From assembly GCF_003254055.1 (NCBI RefSeq), contig NZ_QKZT01000004.1:62001-126000 (forward strand): a DNA stretch of 64,000 nucleotides, in the 5' to 3' direction. Under the pieces are notes generated by a model. That model worked only from the letters and a program-made list of their open reading frames with translations. It did no database searches and was not told where the DNA came from. This document shows, piece by piece, positions 53,821-62,345 of this stretch. The DNA is from Algoriphagus chordae. GTDB lineage: Bacteria; Bacteroidota; Bacteroidia; Cytophagales; Cyclobacteriaceae. Made by a program: the position numbers and the translations under genes. Each line of letters opens with the position of its first letter. The first letter of the stretch is position 1.

Positions 53821-55485
53821 ATGAAAACAAACACGAAATTCCAAAAATTAGTCCTTGGAGCTACTTTGCTACTTGGAGGAATGGTGGGCTGTTCAGAAGA
53901 TTTCTTGGATAGGCCGCCATTGGACGCGATAGTAGATGCTAACTTCTACAAAACTGATGATCAGATTTTGGCAGCATCTGCACCGCTATATAACATGGTG
54001 TGGTTTGCTTACAATGATAAAGCAAGTCACGGTATCGGGGATGCCAGAGGAGGTACACTTACCTCTGGATCCTATCAACTTGAAAATGTTCGATTCAATA
54101 CTACTGGGGAAACTGCTGAAAACGGAAGCTCATGGAGAGCATTTTATAATGTGGTAGCTCAGTCAAATTCCTTGATCAACAATATCGAAGCCTATGCTGG
54201 TGAAGATGTGACAGATCGAATCAAAAATCACGGCCTAGCAGAAGGTAGATTTATGAGAGGTTTGGCTTATTCCTATTTGGTTCAAAATTGGGGCCCAGTT
54301 CCAATTATCACAAACAATACGGCTCTATTGCAGGATACTACTATTGCTAGAAATACTGAAGAATCAGTATGGCAATTTATTATCAAGGATTTCCGATTTG
54401 CAGTTGATAATCTCCCTGAGAGTTCAGTTTTGAATGGTCGTTTGACTAAATGGTCCGCTGAAGGTATGCTTGCCAAGATGTACTTGACCAAAGCAGGCGT
54501 TTCTGGAACTAGAAACCAAAGCGATCTGGATTCTGCAGCATATTTTGCTAAAAGAGTTATTGATAATAGTGGAGCAGAATTGATGGAAGATTATGAAGAT
54601 CTCTTCAAGACTGCTAACAATAATAATAAGGAAACGCTAGCTGCTTTGCAGTGGGTTTATAACGCTGGACAGGCTGGTCAGTGGGGTGCTCAAAACTCAG
54701 TACAGGCATTTCTTGCTTTCGGTTCTGAAATTACCGGATTCGGTGATGGATGGGGTGGAGACATCGGAGCTTCCAAATGGCTACTTGATCTATATGATGA
54801 CCTAGTATTTGATAAGAGAAGAAAAGGTAGTTTCATGTTCCCAGGTGAGCATTATTCTTATATAACTCAAGTTCCTCCAGGAGGATCCGCACAACCTCTT
54901 GAAGTGCCAGCACGAAGTCTTGATGGGAGTAGACCATACAATTCTAGAGCTTGGGTGAAAAAGTATGTAGTAGGACGACCTGAAGATAACGATGGTAAAG
55001 TCGTTCAGCAGGGGACTGAGATTAATACTTATATTCTTCGACTGGCAGATGTTTACTTAACTTATGCAGAGGCAGTTTTAGATAAAAACCCTGGGGAGGC
55101 TTTGACATATGTAAACCTAGTTAGAACAAGAGCTGGTGTAAATGCATTGACTTCTGTGACTTGGGAAGATGTGTTTGAAGAGCGTATCAAGGAATTTGCT
55201 ATGGAAGGACAGGCTTGGTATGAATTTACCAAACTAGAGTATTACGATCCTGCTAAAGCTTACAGTATCCTTTCTAACCAAGATCGTGGAACATTCAGAA
55301 TTTATGCCGATCAGATTCCAGACCCTACTTTATGGGAAATTGAGATTCCTGAGAGTGATACTTCTCCAAGATTCTTTGATGTAAGTGAATCTAACTTTAA
55401 GATTCCAATTCCATCTTCAGAATTGTCAAGAGCACCGAACTTGAGAAAGCCAGCGGTACCGTATGATTTCTCAGTAGAAAATTGA
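53821..55485 (+). CDS. SusD/RagB-family outer-membrane lipoprotein
   Basis: Surface glycan-binding lid of the SusC transporter. 554 residues: lipoprotein signal MKTNTKFQKLVLGATLLLGGMVGC with the lipobox Cys24, then 'SEDFLDRPPLDAIVDANFYKTDDQ', the usual SusD start. The helical TPR-like core includes 'EGRFMRGLAYSYLVQNWGPVPIITN' and 'AKMYLTKAGVSGTRN', and the C-terminal part has 'ILRLADVYLTYAEAVLDKNPGEALTYVNLVRTRAG' and 'FKIPIPSSELSRAPNL'. It follows susC by 18 bp. The exact ligand cannot be read from the sequence, but the neighbours (GH5, GH9) point to beta-glucan. Confidence 0.97.
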   Translation: MKTNTKFQKLVLGATLLLGGMVGCSEDFLDRPPLDAIVDANFYKTDDQILAASAPLYNMVWFAYNDKASHGIGDARGGTLTSGSYQLENVRFNTTGETAENGSSWRAFYNVVAQSNSLINNIEAYAGEDVTDRIKNHGLAEGRFMRGLAYSYLVQNWGPVPIITNNTALLQDTTIARNTEESVWQFIIKDFRFAVDNLPESSVLNGRLTKWSAEGMLAKMYLTKAGVSGTRNQSDLDSAAYFAKRVIDNSGAELMEDYEDLFKTANNNNKETLAALQWVYNAGQAGQWGAQNSVQAFLAFGSEITGFGDGWGGDIGASKWLLDLYDDLVFDKRRKGSFMFPGEHYSYITQVPPGGSAQPLEVPARSLDGSRPYNSRAWVKKYVVGRPEDNDGKVVQQGTEINTYILRLADVYLTYAEAVLDKNPGEALTYVNLVRTRAGVNALTSVTWEDVFEERIKEFAMEGQAWYEFTKLEYYDPAKAYSILSNQDRGTFRIYADQIPDPTLWEIEIPESDTSPRFFDVSESNFKIPIPSSELSRAPNLRKPAVPYDFSVEN

Positions 55486-55514
55486 TTTGTGGACTTCTTT
55501 AGAACTATAAACAA

Positions 55515-56783
55515 ATGAAAATCATAAAAAATATAAGATCATCTCACTCACTTCTAGTAGCATCTGCATTGGTAATGGTACTTGTGCTAGGTGCTTGTAA
55601 GGATGAAGATGAAATAAACGTAGGCCCGCCAACTATAGAGCGGGTGCGCAATACAGATCCTACCACAGCAGATAGTTCTTTTACTTCTGCTACACTAGGA
55701 AGCACACTGGCAATTTTAGGTAATAATCTATTGGGTACACAACAAGTATATCTGAACGATTATCCACTAGGAGTAAACACAGCCTATGTGACCAATAGTA
55801 CAGTGATCGTGACTGTAGGTGATTCAGTTCCTACTGTAGCTACAGATCCAAATGTGCCAAATACCTTGAGATTGGTTAATAAAGCTGGTGAAGCTATCAT
55901 GGAATTCCAGACGCTTCCTCCAGCTCCTCAGGTATTACAAGTGAAGAACCAGTATGTGAAACCTGGTGATGATTTGACGCTTTTGGGTAGATATTTCTAC
56001 TTTATAGATACAGTTTACTTCCCTGGAGAAGATGTATTTGTGACCTCTGGAATTACAGCAAACAGTGCTGGATCTTCTCTTACTGTAAAAGTTCCTGACA
56101 ACGTTGATTTCTCTGAAGGGCAATCTATTAGAGTCGTGACCAAGTCAGGTGGATCAGCTACCAACAGAAATACGCAGATCTATGCTGATAAGGGCATGGT
56201 TGCTGATTTCGATACGAATGGTGCCTTAGAATGGCCATGGAATTGGGGATGGGGAATATCAGGGGATATGATCCAGCCTTCACAGCCAGGTATCTCTAGT
56301 TTGGAAGGAAGCTTCGGTGGAATGAATCAAGCATTTCCTGCTAATTATGGATGGAATAATGACAAGGTTATCAATTTAGCTAATTGGGGCGGGGTTCAAA
56401 TCTTCCCTGAAGGCGATGGTTACGAGCCTAGTACACCAGCAGCAAATTATGATATTCGATTTGAAGTAGCTATCAATACTACGGTCTCTATTGCAGGACT
56501 GGAAATGCAGATCTGGTATCCAGATAGTCAAGGTAATGAGCTGAGCTACAATATTCCGATGAGTGATTTCATCAGCAATACCGATGGAAGTTGGTACACC
56601 TTGTCAGCCAATATGAGCAGACTGACCAACGGATCTACTCGACTAAATACTTATGGTGACTTCTTGAAAGGAGATTCTGGGGGGGTTAAGCAACTTAGAT
56701 TGGTTGTCATTAACACTACGGGAAATGATATCCAAGCTGTACTTGGTGTCGATAATATCAGAGTAATTAGAGCAGTTAATTAA
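55515..56783 (+). CDS. Surface glycan-binding lipoprotein with IPT/TIG domains
   Basis: A 422-residue surface protein without an enzyme motif that follows susC and susD, the position of SusE/SGBP-type proteins. Lipoprotein signal to Cys28 (VLGAC), a Lys/Asp-rich linker (KDEDEINVG), then two tandem IPT/TIG Ig-like domains, as in 'GSTLAILGNNLLGTQQVYLND' and 'GDDLTLLGRYFYFIDTVYFPG', and a C-terminal Trp-rich domain ('NGALEWPWNWGWGISGDMIQP') that looks like a glycan-binding module with solvent-exposed Trp residues. It probably grips the polysaccharide at the cell surface next to SusCD. It starts 29 bp after susD and ends before a terminator. Confidence 0.85.
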   Translation: MKIIKNIRSSHSLLVASALVMVLVLGACKDEDEINVGPPTIERVRNTDPTTADSSFTSATLGSTLAILGNNLLGTQQVYLNDYPLGVNTAYVTNSTVIVTVGDSVPTVATDPNVPNTLRLVNKAGEAIMEFQTLPPAPQVLQVKNQYVKPGDDLTLLGRYFYFIDTVYFPGEDVFVTSGITANSAGSSLTVKVPDNVDFSEGQSIRVVTKSGGSATNRNTQIYADKGMVADFDTNGALEWPWNWGWGISGDMIQPSQPGISSLEGSFGGMNQAFPANYGWNNDKVINLANWGGVQIFPEGDGYEPSTPAANYDIRFEVAINTTVSIAGLEMQIWYPDSQGNELSYNIPMSDFISNTDGSWYTLSANMSRLTNGSTRLNTYGDFLKGDSGGVKQLRLVVINTTGNDIQAVLGVDNIRVIRAVN

Positions 56784-56812
56784 ATAGTATAGCATAAGAG
56801 GTTTATTAATTC

Positions 56813-56849
56813 AATCTCCGGGGCAGAACGTTTTGCCTCGGAGATTTTT
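56813..56849 (+). terminator. Terminator after the susCD-SGBP operon
   Basis: AATCTCCG-GGGCA (56813-56825) pairs with TGCC-T-CGGAGATT (56834-56846), followed by TTT. It separates susCD-SGBP from the downstream genes. Confidence 0.85.
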
Positions 56850-56874
56850 CTAAAATCTAGATAGTCTCTTTAAC

Positions 56875-56909
56875 CGCAGAGAGCGCAAAGATTTCGCAGA
56901 GAGCACAAC
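56875..56909 (+). repeat. CGCAGAGAG direct repeat
   Basis: CGCAGAGAGCGCAAA (56875-56889) and CGCAGAGAGCACAAC (56895-56909) are repeated 20 bp apart. Short CGCAGAGAG-type intergenic repeats of this kind are scattered through many Bacteroidota and other genomes; their role is unknown to me. Confidence 0.5.
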
Positions 56910-57053
56910 TAATTAAATTCTCTTTTGTTGCAGTGAAATTGGGCTACAAATCGAGAATGACCTAGTCAGCTCCAACAGCTTTTAAATGATCAGGGGCGAT
57001 AGAACTCCACAGGTAAGGGTAATTCGGTCAACTTTCATCTGTCTTTCTGCCCG

Positions 57054-60000
57054 ATGAACAAAGAAATTATGGTCACTTTCCCCATTATGGGAAATCACAA
57101 AATCAATAAATCACTGAGCTTGATCCCCCAACTCACATTTAGAAAGAATACAATAGTAAAATCACTCCAAGTCATTGCACTAGGAGCAATATTTCTTGTT
57201 GCTGCTTGTCAGGGAAAAAAGGAGGAAATTACACCTACACTTTTTGAGGAACTAAGCGCAGATTCTACCAAACTCTCCTTCATCAATCAGATCCAAGAAA
57301 CTGAAGTTGCAAACATTCTTACCTATCAATATTTCTATAATGGGGGTGGTGTAGCTGTTGGCGACCTCAATAATGACGGTTTGGAAGATCTGTACTTCAC
57401 TGCCAATCAAAACCAAAACAAGCTTTTTTTGAATCAGGGAAACCTGAAATTTAGAGATATCACCTTAGCAACAGGAACTGCCGGAAGGGATAACTCATGG
57501 ACCACAGGCACGGCAATCGTTGATATCAACGGGGACGGGCTAAAGGATATTTATGTCTGCTATTCTGGTGATTTGCCAGCTGAGCAGCGAAGAAATCAAT
57601 TGTTTGTCAATCAAGGTTTGGATAAGCAAGGGATTCCATTTTTTAAAGAAATGGCCTCTGATTATGGATTAGATGATGCTGGCTTCAGCACTGCAACCTA
57701 TTTTTCTGATTTAGATCTGGATGGTGATTTGGATATGCTTCTGCTCAATCACAATCCACGACTTTTCAATAATCTAAATATCAATGCTTTCGAGGCGATG
57801 TTGAACACAGCGGATTCGATGAGTAGCACAAAGATTTACAAGAATGAAAATGGAGTTTTCAAAGACCGAACCGCTGAGTCTGGACTTAGCCAGACAGGTT
57901 TAAGTTATGGTTTGGGAGCTTCTATTGCTGATTTCAATGGAGATGGCTTGCCAGATATTTATCTTGGCAATGACTATTCTGCACCAGACTACCTATATAT
58001 CAATCAAGGTGGTGGCACTTTTTCGAATAAGATAAATGAAGCCATGGGTCATACCAGTCTCTACACCATGGGTGTGGATGCCGCGGATGTCAATAGAGAT
58101 GGCAAACTTGACTTGATTAGTCTGGACATGCTTCCAGAGGATAATACCAGACAAAAGTTGCTTTTCAGCCCAGAGAATTACGAGCATTACAACCTCTTTC
58201 TTAAAGCTGGGCTTCATCATCAGCTCATGCGCAATATGCTGCAGCTGAATCTTGGGGATGGAACATTCTCTGAGATCGGTCAACTGGCAGGAATAAGCGC
58301 TACAGACTGGAGTTGGGCGCCATTGTTTGCTGATTTTGATAACGATGGCTTGACGGATCTATTTATCAGTAATGGCTTTTTGAAGGATTTCACCAATCTG
58401 GATTTCATCAATTATAGAAATGAATTTCTTCAAAACTCTAAAGGTTCAGCTGCGGGGATCAATGAATTGATCAAGAAAATGCCTGCGACGAAAGTTGGCA
58501 ATTATGGATTCAAAAATATCAATGGAATTCAGTTTGAAAATCAATCTAAAAGTTGGGGGCTGGATAAACCGGGAAATTCCAATGGTGCTGTTTATGCGGA
58601 TTTGGATCTGGACGGAGACTTGGATTTGGTGATTAATAATCTGAATGAGCCTGCTCAAATTTTTGAAAACAGAACTTCAGAAAGCAGTAATTCTAATTTT
58701 CTTCAGCTTAGACTAATAGGCCTGGAAGGAAATCCAGATGGTGTGGGAGCAAAAGTGATTGTCTATCAAAACGGTCAAATCAATTATCAGGAACAGCAGA
58801 TTTACAAGGGCTATCAGGGAAATGTGAGTGCGCTCATGCACTTTGGTTTGGGAGATGGGAAGGTCGATTCAGTGGAAGTTCGTTGGAAAAATAGAAAATC
58901 ATCTCTTCTGGTCAATCCATCCATAAATCAAATCCATGAAATAGTAGAAGCAGATGCAGGTTCGAGAAGATTCGAAGAAAATCTACTTCTATACAAGTTC
59001 ACAGAAATTGGAAATTATTTGAATACAGACAGCACTGTACTTCCCAATGATTTCAAGCGTCAGTCTCAGTTACTCTATAGCCTTTCGCAAGCTAAGATTT
59101 CAATGATATCCGCTGATTTGAATGGGGATGATAGTACAGAAGTAATTATAGCTAATGGAAAAACAGTGATTTCTATCTCGAAGGAAGGAATTGCAATGGA
59201 TAAAGATGATTACCTGATATATAGCTCAGATTCTCCAACCATTACTTCTATAGCGGCTTTGGATGCTGATGGTGATTCTGACTTAGATCTATATGTGGCG
59301 AAGGGCGGATATTATGATTTGGACAAAGATGACTCCAGACAGAAAGATGTGCTGTTGATCAATGAGGGAAATGGAGTTTTTACCGAATCTAAAATGGATT
59401 TTGGAGTATTTCCTTCAGAGAATGTGACAGTTTGGGATGCAAATGGTGATGGGTTGGATGATCTGTTTGTAGGTGCAGGTTATGTGCCTGGAAGATGGCC
59501 AGAATCTCTTCCTAGTCAAGTTTGGATTAATGAAGGCAAAGGTGATTTTTCTCTGATTTCCTTAGGAAATATTTCCAGAGTCAAAGCTTCTCAAGCTTAT
59601 GATATTGATAATGATGGCGTAGATGAATTGATCGTAGCATCTGAGTTTGATAGGATCCGAATCCTAAATCTTAAAGATGGAAAAGTAATAGATCGCTCAG
59701 AGGAATTTTTACCTGGAAGAAAATCTGGACTTTGGTCATCTATCCTTATTCAGGATCTGGATGAAGATGGGAACCCCGAATTGCTGGCAGGGAATTGGGG
59801 CTTGAATTCTAGGATGCAAACTGATGTCAATAATCCTGTACGAGTTTATTATGAGGACTTTGATAATAATGGATCAATCGATCCTCTGATGACTTTTCCT
59901 GTAATGGGCGAGGAGTTTCCATTCTTTTCAAGGGATGAGCTCGCTGCTCAGTTATATAAAAAGAAGGCCCTCTTCCCGACACATGAAGAGTTCTCCAAAG

Positions 60001-60416
60001 CCAAAATCCAAGACATCCTAAACCCACAAGAACTTGAAAAAGCCAAGAGGGTAGATGCTCAAGTGCTTGAAACAAAGATGTACACGTTGAAGGATGGAGT
60101 GTTTGAAGAAGTAAACTTACCAACGCTTGTCCAATCTTCTCCTATTCAGGCGATTACTGCACTGAAATCTGCCAAAGGTTTTGATCTCCTGCTACTCGGA
60201 AATCAAGAAAATGCTCGATTGAAAATCGGTAGAATGGATGCTAATCCTGCTTTGGTTTTACACAAAAATGAGCAAGGGAATTGGGAAATATTGGAGCAGG
60301 AAACAACTGGGCTTAACCTTAGAACAAATGTGAACTCTGTGGTTGAAATTGACAATATTCTCTGGATTGGAATTCCAAATCAGGGAGCATATAAATATGC
60401 GTATTGGTTGAAGTAA
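57054..60416 (+). CDS. Giant VCBS/FG-GAP repeat and ASPIC/UnbV-domain lipoprotein
   Basis: A 1120-residue exported protein (CRTAC1-like). The hydrophobic stretch ends with 'LVAAC', a lipobox at about residue 52, preceded by an unusually long N-terminus; a later start such as the ATG near 57087 may be the true one. The body is a beta-propeller of FG-GAP/VCBS repeats with calcium-binding loops (DLNNDGLEDLYF, DINGDGLKDIYV, DLDLDGDLDMLL, DFNGDGLPDIYL, DVNRDGKLDLIS, DFDNDGLTDLFI, DLDLDGDLDLVI), followed by an ASPIC/UnbV domain (about 545-635, 'LIGLEGNPDGVGAKVIVYQNG') and further VCBS repeats ('ADLNGDDSTEVIIAN', 'DLDEDGNPELLAGNWGL'). Such proteins often sit beside SusCD genes in Cytophagales; function is unproven, possibly substrate binding. 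Confidence 0.88.
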   Translation: MNKEIMVTFPIMGNHKINKSLSLIPQLTFRKNTIVKSLQVIALGAIFLVAACQGKKEEITPTLFEELSADSTKLSFINQIQETEVANILTYQYFYNGGGVAVGDLNNDGLEDLYFTANQNQNKLFLNQGNLKFRDITLATGTAGRDNSWTTGTAIVDINGDGLKDIYVCYSGDLPAEQRRNQLFVNQGLDKQGIPFFKEMASDYGLDDAGFSTATYFSDLDLDGDLDMLLLNHNPRLFNNLNINAFEAMLNTADSMSSTKIYKNENGVFKDRTAESGLSQTGLSYGLGASIADFNGDGLPDIYLGNDYSAPDYLYINQGGGTFSNKINEAMGHTSLYTMGVDAADVNRDGKLDLISLDMLPEDNTRQKLLFSPENYEHYNLFLKAGLHHQLMRNMLQLNLGDGTFSEIGQLAGISATDWSWAPLFADFDNDGLTDLFISNGFLKDFTNLDFINYRNEFLQNSKGSAAGINELIKKMPATKVGNYGFKNINGIQFENQSKSWGLDKPGNSNGAVYADLDLDGDLDLVINNLNEPAQIFENRTSESSNSNFLQLRLIGLEGNPDGVGAKVIVYQNGQINYQEQQIYKGYQGNVSALMHFGLGDGKVDSVEVRWKNRKSSLLVNPSINQIHEIVEADAGSRRFEENLLLYKFTEIGNYLNTDSTVLPNDFKRQSQLLYSLSQAKISMISADLNGDDSTEVIIANGKTVISISKEGIAMDKDDYLIYSSDSPTITSIAALDADGDSDLDLYVAKGGYYDLDKDDSRQKDVLLINEGNGVFTESKMDFGVFPSENVTVWDANGDGLDDLFVGAGYVPGRWPESLPSQVWINEGKGDFSLISLGNISRVKASQAYDIDNDGVDELIVASEFDRIRILNLKDGKVIDRSEEFLPGRKSGLWSSILIQDLDEDGNPELLAGNWGLNSRMQTDVNNPVRVYYEDFDNNGSIDPLMTFPVMGEEFPFFSRDELAAQLYKKKALFPTHEEFSKAKIQDILNPQELEKAKRVDAQVLETKMYTLKDGVFEEVNLPTLVQSSPIQAITALKSAKGFDLLLLGNQENARLKIGRMDANPALVLHKNEQGNWEILEQETTGLNLRTNVNSVVEIDNILWIGIPNQGAYKYAYWLK

Positions 60417-60455
60417 TGGATTCTAAAAAAATTGAAATACAACTTGTTAAGTAAA

Positions 60456-62198
60456 ATGAAAAGTATACTCTTCTTTAGTCTTATTTTGACTCAGTTGGCA
60501 TGTAAAGCTCCAATGATAGATGAAAGTCTAGCTGAGGACGATTCTATTCGCCTCAACCAGATAGGCTTTTATCCCGATCAGCGGAAAATTGCTGTGATCT
60601 TGAATCATGAGGATATAGAAGACTTTCTGATTTGGGATACAGACAAAAAGGATATTGCTTTTGAGGGGAAATTGGAAAAGCAGATCAAAAAAACTCGTTC
60701 TGGTCATATTTCAAGAATTGCTGATTTCTCTCAGTTTCGTAAAGCTGGAAATTATGTGTTGATCTTGGATGGAGTTGGGAAATCCTACCCTTTTGAGATT
60801 GAGTCACATATCAATCAAAACCTTGGAATGGCTAGTATTAAGGCCTTCTATTACCAGCGAGCTAGCGTAGAGCTGGATAAAGCATACGCTGGAATTTGGG
60901 CTAGATCTATGGGGCATCCAGATGATCAAGTAATGATTCACCCTTCAGCAGCTTCGGAAACTAGAAAAGCTGAGGAAATGGTTTCTTCGCCTTACGGCTG
61001 GTATGATGCTGGAGATTACAATAAATATGTGGTCAATTCGGGAATAACTGTTGGGACATTACTCTCTCTTTTTGAGGATTATCCAGACTACTTTCAAAAT
61101 CTTGATTTGAACATTCCTGAATCTGGAAATCAGATACCAGATTTACTGGATGAAATCCGCTGGAACCTGGACTGGATGATCTCTATGCAGGATCCTGGAG
61201 ATGGGGGAGTTTATCATAAACTAAGCACCGCCAAATTTGAAGGAATGGTGGAGCCACATTTGGCAATTTCGCAGCGATATATGATAGCGAAGAGTACCAC
61301 AGCAACTTTGGACTTTGCAGCAGTAATGGCACAAGCGTCTAGAATTTATAAGTCCTATTACCCGGAAGAGTCGGTTTCTTATTTGAAAGCGGCCGAAAAA
61401 GCATGGGGCTGGGCGAAAGCTAATCCGAACGTGCTTTACAATCAAAATGAGATGAATAAGGCATTCGATCCAGATATACAAACAGGTGCTTATGGAGATT
61501 TTTCTGCTAACGATGAACGTATTTGGGCAGCTTCAGAACTCTTTATTACGACGCATAACTTGATCTACTGGGATGAATTGGCGGATGCAGATCAAAGCTT
61601 CAAACTACCTTCATGGAATCAGGTGTCTTGGCTAGGATTTTATTCTTTGCTTAGGCATCAAGACAAGATCACACTTCTGCCACTAGAGTGGATGGCAGTA
61701 CTTAAAATCAATTTGCTCACAGCTGCAAGAAGCCAAATAGAAGCTGTTGCTGAGCAGCCCTTTCAAAGTCCCATTGAGACCAATGTGAAGAATTTCATTT
61801 GGGGTTCAAATGCAGTAGCTGCTAATCAGGGGATTCTTTTGTTGTACGCGTATAAGCAAAATGGGGAACGTGCATTTTTGGAGGGAGCCTATGACAACCT
61901 AGATTATATTTTGGGAAGAAATGCAACTGGATATTCATATGTCACTGGTTTTGGAACTAAATCACCTCAGCATCCACATCATAGACTCGCCGTATCAAGA
62001 CCTGATTTACCTCCTTTGCCGGGCTTTATAGTAGGCGGGCCTAATCCTGGGCAACAAGATGGATGTAACTACTCAAGTTCCTTTGCAGATGAATCTTATA
62101 CAGATGAAAGTTGTAGCTATGCATCCAATGAAATTGCGATTAATTGGAATGCACCTTTTGCCTATTTAGTAAATTCACTAGAAGCGGTTAATAAGTAA
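60456..62198 (+). CDS. GH9 endoglucanase lipoprotein
   Basis: Inverting endo-beta-1,4-glucanase of glycoside hydrolase family 9. 580 residues from ATG 60456: lipoprotein signal with lipobox Cys (LTQLAC, about residue 14), an N-terminal Ig-like CelD_N domain ('RLNQIGFYPDQRKIAVI', about 25-120), then the (alpha/alpha)6 barrel. The catalytic base is in 'GWYDAGDYNKYVV' (Asp184 and Asp187), the conserved His region is 'SPQHPHHRLAVS', and the acid Glu559 lies in 'YASNEIAINWNAPF'. All catalytic residues are present. The GTG/TTG alternative at 60432 is less likely because the ATG gives a clean lipoprotein signal. It follows the VCBS gene by 39 bp and probably shares its transcript. It complements the GH5 enzyme. 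Confidence 0.95.
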   Translation: MKSILFFSLILTQLACKAPMIDESLAEDDSIRLNQIGFYPDQRKIAVILNHEDIEDFLIWDTDKKDIAFEGKLEKQIKKTRSGHISRIADFSQFRKAGNYVLILDGVGKSYPFEIESHINQNLGMASIKAFYYQRASVELDKAYAGIWARSMGHPDDQVMIHPSAASETRKAEEMVSSPYGWYDAGDYNKYVVNSGITVGTLLSLFEDYPDYFQNLDLNIPESGNQIPDLLDEIRWNLDWMISMQDPGDGGVYHKLSTAKFEGMVEPHLAISQRYMIAKSTTATLDFAAVMAQASRIYKSYYPEESVSYLKAAEKAWGWAKANPNVLYNQNEMNKAFDPDIQTGAYGDFSANDERIWAASELFITTHNLIYWDELADADQSFKLPSWNQVSWLGFYSLLRHQDKITLLPLEWMAVLKINLLTAARSQIEAVAEQPFQSPIETNVKNFIWGSNAVAANQGILLLYAYKQNGERAFLEGAYDNLDYILGRNATGYSYVTGFGTKSPQHPHHRLAVSRPDLPPLPGFIVGGPNPGQQDGCNYSSSFADESYTDESCSYASNEIAINWNAPFAYLVNSLEAVNK

Positions 62199-62345
62199 GT
62201 TTCAACGGGAAGATGCTCGAAATCGACTTGCCCTTTTTATTCATTTCTGCAACAATCATCCTCCTATATTGAACAGGTATAATCATATAATACTTAGATG
62301 TTTCAGATTTTTTCGGCAATTTCCCATAAGAATTAACCAAGCCCT

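Noticed and set aside
57017-57023. GGGTAAT (ATTACCC on the minus strand) before the VCBS gene as an HTCS site
   Set aside because: Opposite orientation to the downstream gene and no paired second half-site.
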